From contig CAYNMM010000120.1 of NCBI GenBank assembly GCA_964398355.1, positions 1 to 59,577 of the forward strand: DNA of 59,577 bases, given 5' to 3'. This document shows, one piece after another, positions 42,780 through 50,929 of the stretch. A model generated the notes under the pieces. It saw only the letters and a program-made list of their open reading frames with translations. It was not told the DNA's origin and did not search any database. Numbering within the stretch: position 1 is the first letter of the stretch; the number at the start of each line of letters is the position of its first letter. A program made the position numbers and the translations under genes. The DNA comes from WFZT01 sp964398355 (GTDB lineage: Bacteria; Hydrothermota; Hydrothermia; B15-G9; WFZT01).

Positions 42780-44421
42780 CCTTTATAACCTCCAGATCAA
42801 ACTTTTGAATCAATTTTTGAACAACAGGGGGGAACTCTCCAATTCTATCGCCCTCTACCTCATTTCTCTCCTCATTGAATTCGGAACTTCTCAAATGTAT
42901 ATTGAGTGAAAATTTTGTCTTAAACCTGTTGTAAAGAAGAAAAAGAATTTTGTTTTCGTGTCTCAAAATCAAGTCTTTTTCAAATTCATCTTCCACTCCG
43001 ATTTTCAGTGTTTTGCCTTCAACTCTCAAATAAGACTTTTCAATCACCATACTTACAAAAGGTATGTGTTTTTTTAGAACATCCATAATTTCGTTTTCTT
43101 CGATTGTAGATCTGGATTCCTGTTTTTCTGCTTCAACATTAACCTTGGGGACAAAATCCTTTTCATGTTTTTCAACAAACAAATCCTTTAGTCTTTCCCT
43201 GATCTTTTCCTCCTCCTGACTTTCTCCTGTCCTCTCGAGGCCGGTTTTTATTTCCGATAGGATCTCTTTTCTTTCTTCATCAGACGGAGGAGTGGAGCTC
43301 TCCTGGGTAGATTCCTTTTCTTCTGAAACGAGAAAAACTCCTGATTTTTCAAGAATTTCATCAACTTTCAAAATTTTATCAATGTAAGATAGTCGGATTA
43401 AGTGATAATCAATACCAACTCGAGGATTTTGAGAGTATCTGGCGACTTCTTCGATATCAAGAGCTATTTTCATTGCAGCTGTAAGCTGACCTGTTGTAAT
43501 TTCATTGGCTATCTGTGAAAATGGATTCTTTTCACCCATAAACTTCGCCCTTACAAGTTCACGGATGGCCTCACTGAAACTCCTTGAAAATTCATGTATG
43601 CTATATCCTTGCTCGAATGCCTCATTAGATATAGAAAGAACGGAACGCGTGTCACCTTTTAAAGCACTCTCTAAAAGTTTAACAAAAAACTCTTCATCAA
43701 TAATACCAAGGACCTGATTTACATCTTCCACTCTGATTCTACCACCTGAAAACACATAAAGCTGTTCCAGAAGTGCAAGGCCATCCCTCAGAGATCCATC
43801 TGCGTATTTTGCGATTCTCGCAAGTGCATTTTCATCCACCTCGATCCCCTCCCTATCTGCTACAATTTGCAGTCTTTCAGCAATCTCTCTAACAGATAAT
43901 GGCCTAAAATCAAATCTCTGAGTACGAGAAATTACTGTCTCTGGAATTTTCCTGGGTTCGGTAGTAGCAAAGATAAAAATTACATGTGGTGGAGGCTCCT
44001 CCAGTGTTTTAAGTAAAGCATTAAACGCCTCTGTCGTCAACATGTGGACCTCGTCTATGATATACACTTTATACCTGGCTCTTGTTGGAGTAAATCTTAT
44101 TTTCTCTCTAAGGTTTCGTATTTCTTCAATTCCCCTGTTAGAAGCTCCGTCAATCTCGATAACATCGAGACTTCTACCTTCGTCAATTTCTTTACAGATT
44201 TCACACTGATTACAGGGATGAGGGGTGACTCCCTTTTCACAATTCAGGCCTTTGGCAAATATCCTTGCCGTTGTAGTCTTTCCAACTCCACGAGGTCCGG
44301 CAAAAAGATAAGCCTGAGAAATACGTCCTGTGCGTAAGGCGTTTTGCAATGTACGTGTCACGTGCGCCTGTCCGGTAACTTCCTCAAACGTTTTCGGTCT
44401 ATACTTTACGGGTAAATTCAT
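42772..44421 (-). CDS. dnaX: DNA polymerase III tau/gamma subunit DnaX
   Basis: This 549-residue clamp-loader ATPase has Walker A GPRGVGKTT near residue 43, the zinc module (LNCEKG, then CNQCEIC), Walker B region VYIIDEVHML and the SRC-like motif VISRTQRFDF. A long charged region (about 370-460) separates the ATPase core from the polymerase-binding end. No ribosome-binding site precedes the ATG, and a near-perfect promoter ends seven bases before it. I saw no classical slippery A-run for a gamma product. Confidence 0.94.
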   Translation of the reverse strand: MNLPVKYRPKTFEEVTGQAHVTRTLQNALRTGRISQAYLFAGPRGVGKTTTARIFAKGLNCEKGVTPHPCNQCEICKEIDEGRSLDVIEIDGASNRGIEEIRNLREKIRFTPTRARYKVYIIDEVHMLTTEAFNALLKTLEEPPPHVIFIFATTEPRKIPETVISRTQRFDFRPLSVREIAERLQIVADREGIEVDENALARIAKYADGSLRDGLALLEQLYVFSGGRIRVEDVNQVLGIIDEEFFVKLLESALKGDTRSVLSISNEAFEQGYSIHEFSRSFSEAIRELVRAKFMGEKNPFSQIANEITTGQLTAAMKIALDIEEVARYSQNPRVGIDYHLIRLSYIDKILKVDEILEKSGVFLVSEEKESTQESSTPPSDEERKEILSEIKTGLERTGESQEEEKIRERLKDLFVEKHEKDFVPKVNVEAEKQESRSTIEENEIMDVLKKHIPFVSMVIEKSYLRVEGKTLKIGVEDEFEKDLILRHENKILFLLYNRFKTKFSLNIHLRSSEFNEERNEVEGDRIGEFPPVVQKLIQKFDLEVIKDV

Positions 44422-44428
44422 TTCGGAA

Positions 44429-44457
44429 ATTATATTTCGAGTTCAAATTTTATTCAA
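44429..44457 (-). promoter_or_regulatory. Promoter giving a leaderless dnaX mRNA
   Basis: TTGAAT (44452-44457, minus strand) and TATAAT (44429-44434) are 17 bases apart. Seven bases separate the -10 box from the ATG, so transcription should start at the start codon. The -35 box overlaps the fmdB stop codon. Confidence 0.75.
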
Positions 44458-44726
44458 TCTGACTCGTCTCTGGATTTACTCTCTTGCTTTTTTGCCGGTT
44501 CCTTTTCCTTGTCTTTTCTGCCATTCCCGCCTTCAGAATAATTCTTGTGTTTGTAATCGGTGATATAAAATCCCGACCCTTTAAAGATGAATCCGACACC
44601 AAAAGAGGGCAATTTCTCAAGCTCGCCACCACATTCATCACAATATTTAGGCTCCTCTTCCCCAGGAAGAACAAGAACCTCCGTTACCTTGCCACATTTT
44701 TTACATCTGTACTCAAAAATAGGCAT
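44454..44726 (-). CDS. FmdB-family zinc ribbon protein
   Basis: This 90-residue protein starts MPIFEYRCKKCGK and holds two CxxC knuckles (residues 8-11 and 33-36) that form a zinc ribbon. After FGVGFIFKGSGFYITDYK the tail is highly charged (KDKEKEPAKKQESKS), as is usual for the family. AAGGAGGTG precedes the ATG. The role of FmdB-type proteins is uncertain; they are often called putative regulators. It is followed by the separately promoted dnaX. Confidence 0.88.
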   Translation of the reverse strand: MPIFEYRCKKCGKVTEVLVLPGEEEPKYCDECGGELEKLPSFGVGFIFKGSGFYITDYKHKNYSEGGNGRKDKEKEPAKKQESKSRDESD

Positions 44727-44868
44727 TTCCTTTTCACCTCCTTGTCAACTCTTCATCTGGATAGGGATGAGTTTTATGATACTTTTCTGATATTGAACTA
44801 TCCAGTGTCCTCATCAAAATCTGTTCAATTTCTCAATTTTCGGTTCAAGACCTTATATTTAAAGCCTT

Positions 44869-45810
44869 ATGAAGTTAAAAGTATTCTTCAAACTCATATT
44901 TCTTTTACTGGCTGCGTTAATCATTTATTTCCTTTTTAAAAACATTTACACGAACTGGAATCAATTGAAGGGATATACTGTAAAAATAAACTACTTTTAT
45001 CTCTTGCTTGCGTATTTAACTTTCGTTCTTGCGAATATATTCATGACCGGTATCTGGTACATCCTCCTTAAAAAATTGAAGGCCAGAATTAATCTTCTCT
45101 CATCCATAGCAATATGGTCAGTCTCAACCCTTGGGAAATATATTCCAGGTAAGGGATGGCAATTTGTTGGGATTGTATATATTGCGAAAAAGCTCGGAGT
45201 TAATTATGAGACATCAATCTCTGCCTCATTAATAGGTCAAATCCTTGCTATTGTGGCTGGTTTGATCGTATCTTTTTCAATATTAAAAACTCATATTCCA
45301 CCAGTGTTTGTAACGTTTTTTATAGCCGTTTCTTTACTATTCATCTATCCTGTTTTTCTCAACCGATTATTAAAGTTATTTGGAAAGGTATCCGGTAAAA
45401 AAATAATGAGAATTTCTCTAACGACAAAGGACACTGTTCTGGTTACTCTTCTTTACTTTATTGGGTGGCTTGTTTTTGGAATAGCTTTCAATTTTCTTAC
45501 CCTCTCAATTTTGCCAGGTAGTGGATTTGATATTGTAAAATATGCCAAGATCTTCGTATCGTCCTATTTACTTGGACTGTTCGCCATCTTTGTTCCCGGT
45601 GGCCTGGGGATTAGAGAAGGTGTAATGGCTTTTCTGCTGGGGAAAAATATCCCATCTTATCTTGCATCTTTCATATCAATTTACGCCAGACTTGTTGTAA
45701 CCCTTGCCGAATTATCCCTAACCGCTTTTGGAATCGTTTATCTCAAAAAAATCGGCGTCTCTGTTATAAGAAGGTCAAAAGTCCCTGATGACAGCGACAG
45801 GGGCGTGTGA
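44869..45810 (+). CDS. Flippase-like/lysylphosphatidylglycerol synthase-type membrane protein
   Basis: This 313-residue protein has about eight hydrophobic helices and resembles the UPF0104/LPG-synthase transmembrane family. WSVSTLGKYIPGKGWQFV and FVPGGLGIREGVMAFLL are its conserved blocks. It probably moves or modifies lipids in the inner membrane. There is no SD. A TATATT box at 44854-44859 lies nine bases before the ATG. Its 3' end overlaps that of the convergent USP gene by 36 bases. Confidence 0.8.
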   Translation: MKLKVFFKLIFLLLAALIIYFLFKNIYTNWNQLKGYTVKINYFYLLLAYLTFVLANIFMTGIWYILLKKLKARINLLSSIAIWSVSTLGKYIPGKGWQFVGIVYIAKKLGVNYETSISASLIGQILAIVAGLIVSFSILKTHIPPVFVTFFIAVSLLFIYPVFLNRLLKLFGKVSGKKIMRISLTTKDTVLVTLLYFIGWLVFGIAFNFLTLSILPGSGFDIVKYAKIFVSSYLLGLFAIFVPGGLGIREGVMAFLLGKNIPSYLASFISIYARLVVTLAELSLTAFGIVYLKKIGVSVIRRSKVPDDSDRGV

Positions 45811-46674
45811 AAACTCTACTACCTGCTCTGTTACATTCCCAACAAGTAACTTTTCAGACTTGGACTTTCCTTTAATACCAAGAGCAACCATATCAAATTT
45901 GTCTTTTGAAAGCTCAACAATAACTTCAGGGGGTGTCCCTTCAATCACCTCTGTTTTAACCGACTTTATTCCAAGCTCCTTAACCAGAGATTTCAATTTC
46001 ATACCAGTTTCTTGTTCAAGGACAGAAACGAATTCCTTGTAATTAAGCCCAATCTCTTCCAGTAATTCTCTTTGAACTCTTGGAGGGTGAATAACATTAA
46101 TAGCGTGTATTCTTGCATCGTTTCTACTGGCAAGCTCGGCTGCAAATTTCAACGCACTGATAGAGTATTCCGAAAAATCCACAGGTACAAGAATCCTCTT
46201 TATATCAATTTTGTCGATTCTTGGCAAAACTTCCCCATCCACGAATATCATATTCCTGTTTAATTTTCTTAAAGCTTTGTGAGTGACACCGGGAGACAGG
46301 AATCGAATATTTTTTCGTCTGATATGGTTGGGCAAGACGACAAGACCATTGTTCGAGTGGGCATAATTAATGAATTCATCGAGTGGGTGTCCCATAGCGA
46401 GTTTCTTTCTGATCTTCACACTTTTGAAGACCTTTTGCATCTCATTGATATAATCATCCATAACAAGACGGGCATGCGCGATGGCTCGTTCATAAGCTAC
46501 CTCTATCGATTTTCCGAATCCGCCTACTTCAAAATAATCATAACCTGTGTGCAATACGTGCATAAGAGTTACCTCAGCTCCGAGAATCTCTGCAATTCTT
46601 GTTGCATACCCGATAATTTTAATCTCGTACTCGTTAAAATCCACGTACACTATAACATTTTTAATCTCGCTCAT
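45775..46674 (-). CDS. Tandem universal stress protein (two USP domains)
   Basis: This 299-residue protein has two USP domains (about 1-148 and 157-299). The second holds the ATP-binding pattern G-x2-G-x9-G in GIKGKSKSEKLLVGNV, while the first has a less typical site. An AAGGAGG site precedes the ATG. It probably acts in stress response or as a nucleotide sensor in the cytoplasm. The 3' ends of this gene and the flippase-like gene overlap, so antisense interaction is possible. Confidence 0.88.
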   Translation of the reverse strand: MSEIKNVIVYVDFNEYEIKIIGYATRIAEILGAEVTLMHVLHTGYDYFEVGGFGKSIEVAYERAIAHARLVMDDYINEMQKVFKSVKIRKKLAMGHPLDEFINYAHSNNGLVVLPNHIRRKNIRFLSPGVTHKALRKLNRNMIFVDGEVLPRIDKIDIKRILVPVDFSEYSISALKFAAELASRNDARIHAINVIHPPRVQRELLEEIGLNYKEFVSVLEQETGMKLKSLVKELGIKSVKTEVIEGTPPEVIVELSKDKFDMVALGIKGKSKSEKLLVGNVTEQVVEFSHAPVAVIRDF

Positions 46675-46684
46675 ATTAACCTCC

Positions 46685-47122
46685 TTAAACTTCTATTATA
46701 AAAGTTACTGGACCATCATTGACCAGGGCAACATGCATGTGAGCTCCAAACTGGCCAGATGACACATCAACCCCCATCTCCCAGATTGTTTTTACAAATT
46801 GTGTGAACATGTGCATGGCTCTTTCTGGCGGCATTGCATTATCAAAAGATGGTCTCCTACCTTTTTTTACATGAGACGCAACCGTAAAATTCGGCACTAC
46901 CAGCACATCATAGTGTTTATCAAGTACAGAGTAATTCATTTTCCCCTGTTCATCTTCAAAAATTCTCAGATTCAAACACTTATCAACCATCTTTACAAGT
47001 TCTCTTGGCGTATCTTTCTTCTCGATACCGAGGAGGATAACTATCCCTTTTTTTATTGATGAGATCTTCTTACCGTCCACCCAAACACTTGCTTCTTTAA
47101 CTCTCTGGACAACGGCTCTCAT
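46685..47122 (-). CDS. dtd: D-aminoacyl-tRNA deacylase Dtd
   Basis: This 145-residue enzyme removes D-amino acids from tRNA. The SSGQFGA motif and the C-terminal NDGPVTF (the Gly-cisPro chirality check) are present, together with the N-terminal MRAVVQRVKEASVWVDG. The length is typical. It lies four bases after ftsK and ten before the USP gene. Confidence 0.95.
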   Translation of the reverse strand: MRAVVQRVKEASVWVDGKKISSIKKGIVILLGIEKKDTPRELVKMVDKCLNLRIFEDEQGKMNYSVLDKHYDVLVVPNFTVASHVKKGRRPSFDNAMPPERAMHMFTQFVKTIWEMGVDVSSGQFGAHMHVALVNDGPVTFIIEV

Positions 47123-47126
47123 AAAT

Positions 47127-49553
47127 TTACTCCATTAATTTTTTTAACCTGTTTTCAAGTTCTTCAGGTCCCACAAGAACCTGACGGGGTTTTGAACCTT
47201 CTGGAGGTCCGACAACTCCCATTTCTTCCAGCTGGTCAATAATTCTTGCGGCACGTGCAAATCCTATTTTAAGCCTTCTCTGGAGAAAAGTCGCCGATGC
47301 ATTCTTTCTCTGGACAATGAGTCGGGCGGCGTCAAAGATTAAAGGATCAAAATCCTCATTTAATCCAGCAATTTCTGCAGCTTCCTCCTCGATAAGAAGG
47401 TCAAAATCCTCAAGTTCCTTTATCTCCGGGTAATATGTACTCTTCAGAAAAGTTAACTTTTCCCTGACTGTCTCTTCTGGTAACTTTAAAAGTCTTGCAG
47501 CACGTGAAATGAGTATCTCAAATCGTTCCTTCAAACCGGGCTCATCGCTTCTTGTCAATGAAGGTATAAAGCCCTTTCTAACTATCATTTCAACCAGCTC
47601 ATTGAGTCCTGGAGTATCCGGGAAAAGTAGTTTTAATCGTGAAAGTATATAATCACTTGCGATCTTACTCGTTATCGACTTTGTCTCCTCTTCGGAAATA
47701 AATGGACCGTGCAGTCTTATTGGCTCTGACGTACCAGGTGGAATGAATAACATGTCTCCCATTCCGAGAAGCTTCTCGGCGCCTATTTCATCAAGGATTG
47801 TCTTGGAATCCACACGAGATGGAACTTTGAATGCAATCCTTACAGGGAAGTTGGCTTTTATCATTCCGGTTATAACATCAACCGACGGCCTTTGAGTTGC
47901 AACAACAAGATGTATTCCAACTGCCCTTGCCATCTGAGCAAGCTTGGCAAGAGGCTCCTCAACTTCCTTACCGATCGTTAATATTAAATCCGCAAATTCG
48001 TCTATGATTACAACAATGTATGGTAACGGCTCATCTCCAGGTCTCTCATGGACCGTTTTATTGTGACTCTCAATATCCCTCACACCATCTTTAGCAAAAT
48101 GTTTATATCTCAAATCCATCAACGCAACCATCTTTTTGAGATTCTTAGCAGCTTCCTTCCGCTCCTTTATTACCGGCATAACCAGATGTGGAATTCCCTC
48201 GTAAAATGAAAGCTCAATCCTTTTTGGATCGATCATAAGGAATCTCACTTCTTTGAAATTTGATCTAAAAAGGATACTGGTAACAAGAGTATTTATACAC
48301 ACTGACTTTCCTGACCCTGTAGCACCAGCAATTAAGAGATGAGGCATTTTTGCAAGATCAGCATACCTTGGGAAACCTGCCGTATCTACGCCGAGGGCGA
48401 ACCCAAGCTTTGACTTTAAGTTTTTAAACTCCGGACGATTAACAAGCTCCTTAAAGTAAACTATCTTCCTTTTCCGATTAGGAACTTCAATACCTATCAA
48501 TCCTTTGTCAGGAAGTGGAGCAATTATCCTGATCTTGTTAGATTTCATTCTCAATGCAAGATCATCTGAGAGACCGACGATTTTTGATAGTTTTATTCCT
48601 GGTGCAGGCTCATACTCGTATCGAGTCACTACTGGCCCAGGGTAATAATTTACTACTCTCCCCCTCACTCCAAATTCTTGCAATTTTTCCTCAATTAATC
48701 GGGCATTTCGCTCACACTCCTCCTTATTAGCCTCACTTGTGGCTACAGGTGTATCTTTCAACAATGGCATTAAGGCATCCGTCTGAGGCATAGGTGGAGA
48801 TTCAATAATTCCTTTTTTGGCATCTCGAGAATCTGAGGTATCCATCTGTCCAATCTGTCCAATCACATCCCCTCTTTTTCTCTCCTCTTTAACGTTTATC
48901 GGCTCTTTAATTTCATTCTTTAAACCATCATTTCCAGATTGAACATGTTCCACCTTTTTCTTCCTTAAACGTTTTCTCAACTTAAATAAAGAAAAAGATG
49001 GTATCCGTGGAAAATGAAAAGAAAATTTCACCTTCGGAGCCTTGAATTTAGTAACTAATGGGATAATACCAAGAATAGCAAGAACGTTAAAAAGAATGTA
49101 TGAGACCGGATCTCCTAAAATTTTTGAAATAAACTTTGATACAGATGTAATTACCTCACCTCTGGAAAAAGATTTGAAATATATGGATTGTGCCAGTGTA
49201 AAGAAAACTGTTGAAACAAACAACCCAAGTATAATAGCGAAAAATCGAAAAGTTAGAATTCCCAATATACCGAGAACCGAGTACAGGAAGAAAGAAAAGA
49301 CTACGGCGTATGAAACCACAATCCCAAGCTGAGAAGTTGACCAGGAAGCGATAGAGTAACCCAGGATACCCCCAAGATTGTTTAAAACATTCCCCTGTTT
49401 ATAGGTTAAAAGACTGAGAAAAAATGAAATACTTATTATTCCAAGAGCGACAAAGAACCCCTTCTTAAAAATTTTTTTCAAATCCACGGTCAGAAGATAA
49501 TATACGGAAAAAAGGAATGCTATAAGTATTATGAAAATCAATAGTTGAACCAT
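47127..49553 (-). CDS. ftsK: DNA translocase FtsK/SpoIIIE
   Basis: This 808-residue septal DNA pump clears and resolves chromosome ends at division. Four hydrophobic helices occupy about 1-165. A short charged linker follows and then the motor: the α domain near 285-360, Walker A (GATGSGKS) at 410-417, VIIDEFADLI as Walker B and ATQRPSVDVITG. A winged-helix γ domain (about 740-808, ARLIVQRKNASATFLQRRLKIG in two parts) would read orientation sequences. The linker is short compared with E. coli. The ATG has no SD and lies seven bases from a strong -10 box. Confidence 0.95.
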   Translation of the reverse strand: MVQLLIFIILIAFLFSVYYLLTVDLKKIFKKGFFVALGIISISFFLSLLTYKQGNVLNNLGGILGYSIASWSTSQLGIVVSYAVVFSFFLYSVLGILGILTFRFFAIILGLFVSTVFFTLAQSIYFKSFSRGEVITSVSKFISKILGDPVSYILFNVLAILGIIPLVTKFKAPKVKFSFHFPRIPSFSLFKLRKRLRKKKVEHVQSGNDGLKNEIKEPINVKEERKRGDVIGQIGQMDTSDSRDAKKGIIESPPMPQTDALMPLLKDTPVATSEANKEECERNARLIEEKLQEFGVRGRVVNYYPGPVVTRYEYEPAPGIKLSKIVGLSDDLALRMKSNKIRIIAPLPDKGLIGIEVPNRKRKIVYFKELVNRPEFKNLKSKLGFALGVDTAGFPRYADLAKMPHLLIAGATGSGKSVCINTLVTSILFRSNFKEVRFLMIDPKRIELSFYEGIPHLVMPVIKERKEAAKNLKKMVALMDLRYKHFAKDGVRDIESHNKTVHERPGDEPLPYIVVIIDEFADLILTIGKEVEEPLAKLAQMARAVGIHLVVATQRPSVDVITGMIKANFPVRIAFKVPSRVDSKTILDEIGAEKLLGMGDMLFIPPGTSEPIRLHGPFISEEETKSITSKIASDYILSRLKLLFPDTPGLNELVEMIVRKGFIPSLTRSDEPGLKERFEILISRAARLLKLPEETVREKLTFLKSTYYPEIKELEDFDLLIEEEAAEIAGLNEDFDPLIFDAARLIVQRKNASATFLQRRLKIGFARAARIIDQLEEMGVVGPPEGSKPRQVLVGPEELENRLKKLME

Positions 49554-49560
49554 TTTGATA

Positions 49561-49590
49561 AGTATAAAAAAGGCCTTTCATTTGTGTCAA
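49561..49590 (-). promoter_or_regulatory. Promoter giving a leaderless ftsK mRNA
   Basis: Perfect TTGACA (49585-49590, minus strand) and TATACT (49561-49566) are 18 bases apart. Seven bases separate TATACT from the ATG, so the transcript should begin at or one base before the start codon. Confidence 0.8.
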
Positions 49591-49959
49591 ATTAAAAACA
49601 ACTGTATTTGGAAATTTGCTGATGAGAAAAAAATGGAATTGTATTCTCCAGCTCCATTGAAATGTTAAATACTAAAAGAAAAGGTTGGCGTTTTATGTGA
49701 TCTTACCTCCCACTCATACACTCGTACTTTATTAAAGAAGTGGCACAAAAAACATTGGCATTGCCTTTAATTTCAAAATTGAGTAAAAGACTCCTACAAC
49801 GTGGAGGCAAAAATCTGACTAATATGTACAGCTTTTTAAATCGATCTTTGCGTGCAGAGAATATATGAAAGCACTTAATACATCATTCGAAATTTTTTAA
49901 AAACCCCATTAAACATAGTCTTTCGTATTTTCAGCCTCCATGATATAAAAATTTCAGGT
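49591..49959. other. Intergenic region upstream of ftsK
   Basis: About 370 AT-rich bases with no acceptable ORF, tRNA or strong hairpin. A segment at 49790-49815 (CTCCTACAACGTGGAGGCAAAA) resembles the dispersed repeat of clusters A and B and can fold as a short CTCC/GGAG hairpin. Confidence 0.45.
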
Positions 49960-50928
49960 TTAAAATTCTTTCCATAATACTGTATTCCAGGGTTTTTCAC
50001 CATATTTCAGGTATTTAATGATAGCTTCAGCTGCAATCCTGGACATGGTGTTTCTCGTCCAGTAGGTTGCGCTTCCAAGATGTGGAAGCAGGATTACATT
50101 ATCAAGTTTTATCAGCTCTTTCGGAACATTGGGCTCATTTTCATAAACGTCAAGACCTGCTCCATAAATCCATTTCTCTTGTAGCGCTTTAATCAAGGCC
50201 TTTTCGTCAATTACTGGGCCACGAGCCATATTCACGATAATCGCATTGGACTTCATCATCTTCAATTCTTCTTCGCCAATCAAGTGGTAAGTTTCCTCAG
50301 TTAATGGTGTATGCAGGGTGACAAAATCAGATTCTCTAAGAAGTTCTCTGAGTTCCACATACTTTGCGCCTAATTTTTCCTCAGCATCTATTTTTCTTGA
50401 TCTGCTGTAGTACAGGATGTTCATATTAAATCCCAGAGCCCTTCGAGCGACCGCCTGTCCAATTCTACCAAACCCGATTACTCCTAACGTGCGATGAACA
50501 AAATCCTGCCCGAGAAAGAGAAACGGGCTCCAACCTCTAAATTTTCCGTCTCTTACAAATTTATCCGCTTCTACAACGTGTCTTGCAACCGAAAGAAGAA
50601 GTGCCCAGGTAAGATCTGCCGTTGCATCAGTAAGAACCTCAGGTGTGTTAGTAACGACAATCCCTTTTTCTCGCGCCGCCTCAAGATCTATGTTGTCATA
50701 TCCAACGGCGTAATTTGCAATTATCTTCAATTGTTTTGCCGCTTCTACAACTTCCCTATCGAATTTCATAGAGAGTAATGGAATAACAGCATCTGCATCC
50801 TGTATCATCTCAATCAAATTTTCTCTGGTATAATGGGCATCTTCGGGTCCAATAACTACTTCAAATCCTTCAGATCTTAAAAGGTCAGGACCTACATCGG
50901 GTATCCTTCTTGGAATAACGACTTTCAT
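49960..50928 (-). CDS. 2-hydroxyacid dehydrogenase (glyoxylate/hydroxypyruvate reductase-like)
   Basis: This NAD(P)-dependent enzyme of about 322 residues has the Rossmann motif VIGFGRIGQAVA, the catalytic arginine in NMARGPVIDE, a glutamate in DVYENEP and a histidine in LLPHLGSATYWTR. These match D-glycerate dehydrogenase/glyoxylate reductase. I start it at MKVVIPRR, which begins one base after the fhs stop (TAAGATG). The longer frame would run into fhs. With Fhs and GcvPB upstream and downstream it may serve serine-glycine metabolism. Confidence 0.88.
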   Translation of the reverse strand: MKVVIPRRIPDVGPDLLRSEGFEVVIGPEDAHYTRENLIEMIQDADAVIPLLSMKFDREVVEAAKQLKIIANYAVGYDNIDLEAAREKGIVVTNTPEVLTDATADLTWALLLSVARHVVEADKFVRDGKFRGWSPFLFLGQDFVHRTLGVIGFGRIGQAVARRALGFNMNILYYSRSRKIDAEEKLGAKYVELRELLRESDFVTLHTPLTEETYHLIGEEELKMMKSNAIIVNMARGPVIDEKALIKALQEKWIYGAGLDVYENEPNVPKELIKLDNVILLPHLGSATYWTRNTMSRIAAEAIIKYLKYGEKPWNTVLWKEF

Positions 50929-50929
50929 C

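Noticed and set aside
42772..44421. Programmed frameshift in dnaX for a gamma product
   Set aside because: No A-AAA-AAG type slippery run followed by a hairpin was seen in the second half of the gene.
45775..45810. Frameshift or assembly error at the overlapping 3' ends
   Set aside because: Both proteins end in family-typical C-termini (the USP in HAPVAVIRDF), so the 36-base convergent overlap is taken as genuine.
49591..49959. tRNA or structured RNA in the ftsK upstream region
   Set aside because: No cloverleaf, no GGTTCRA-type T-loop and no conserved riboswitch core was recognised.
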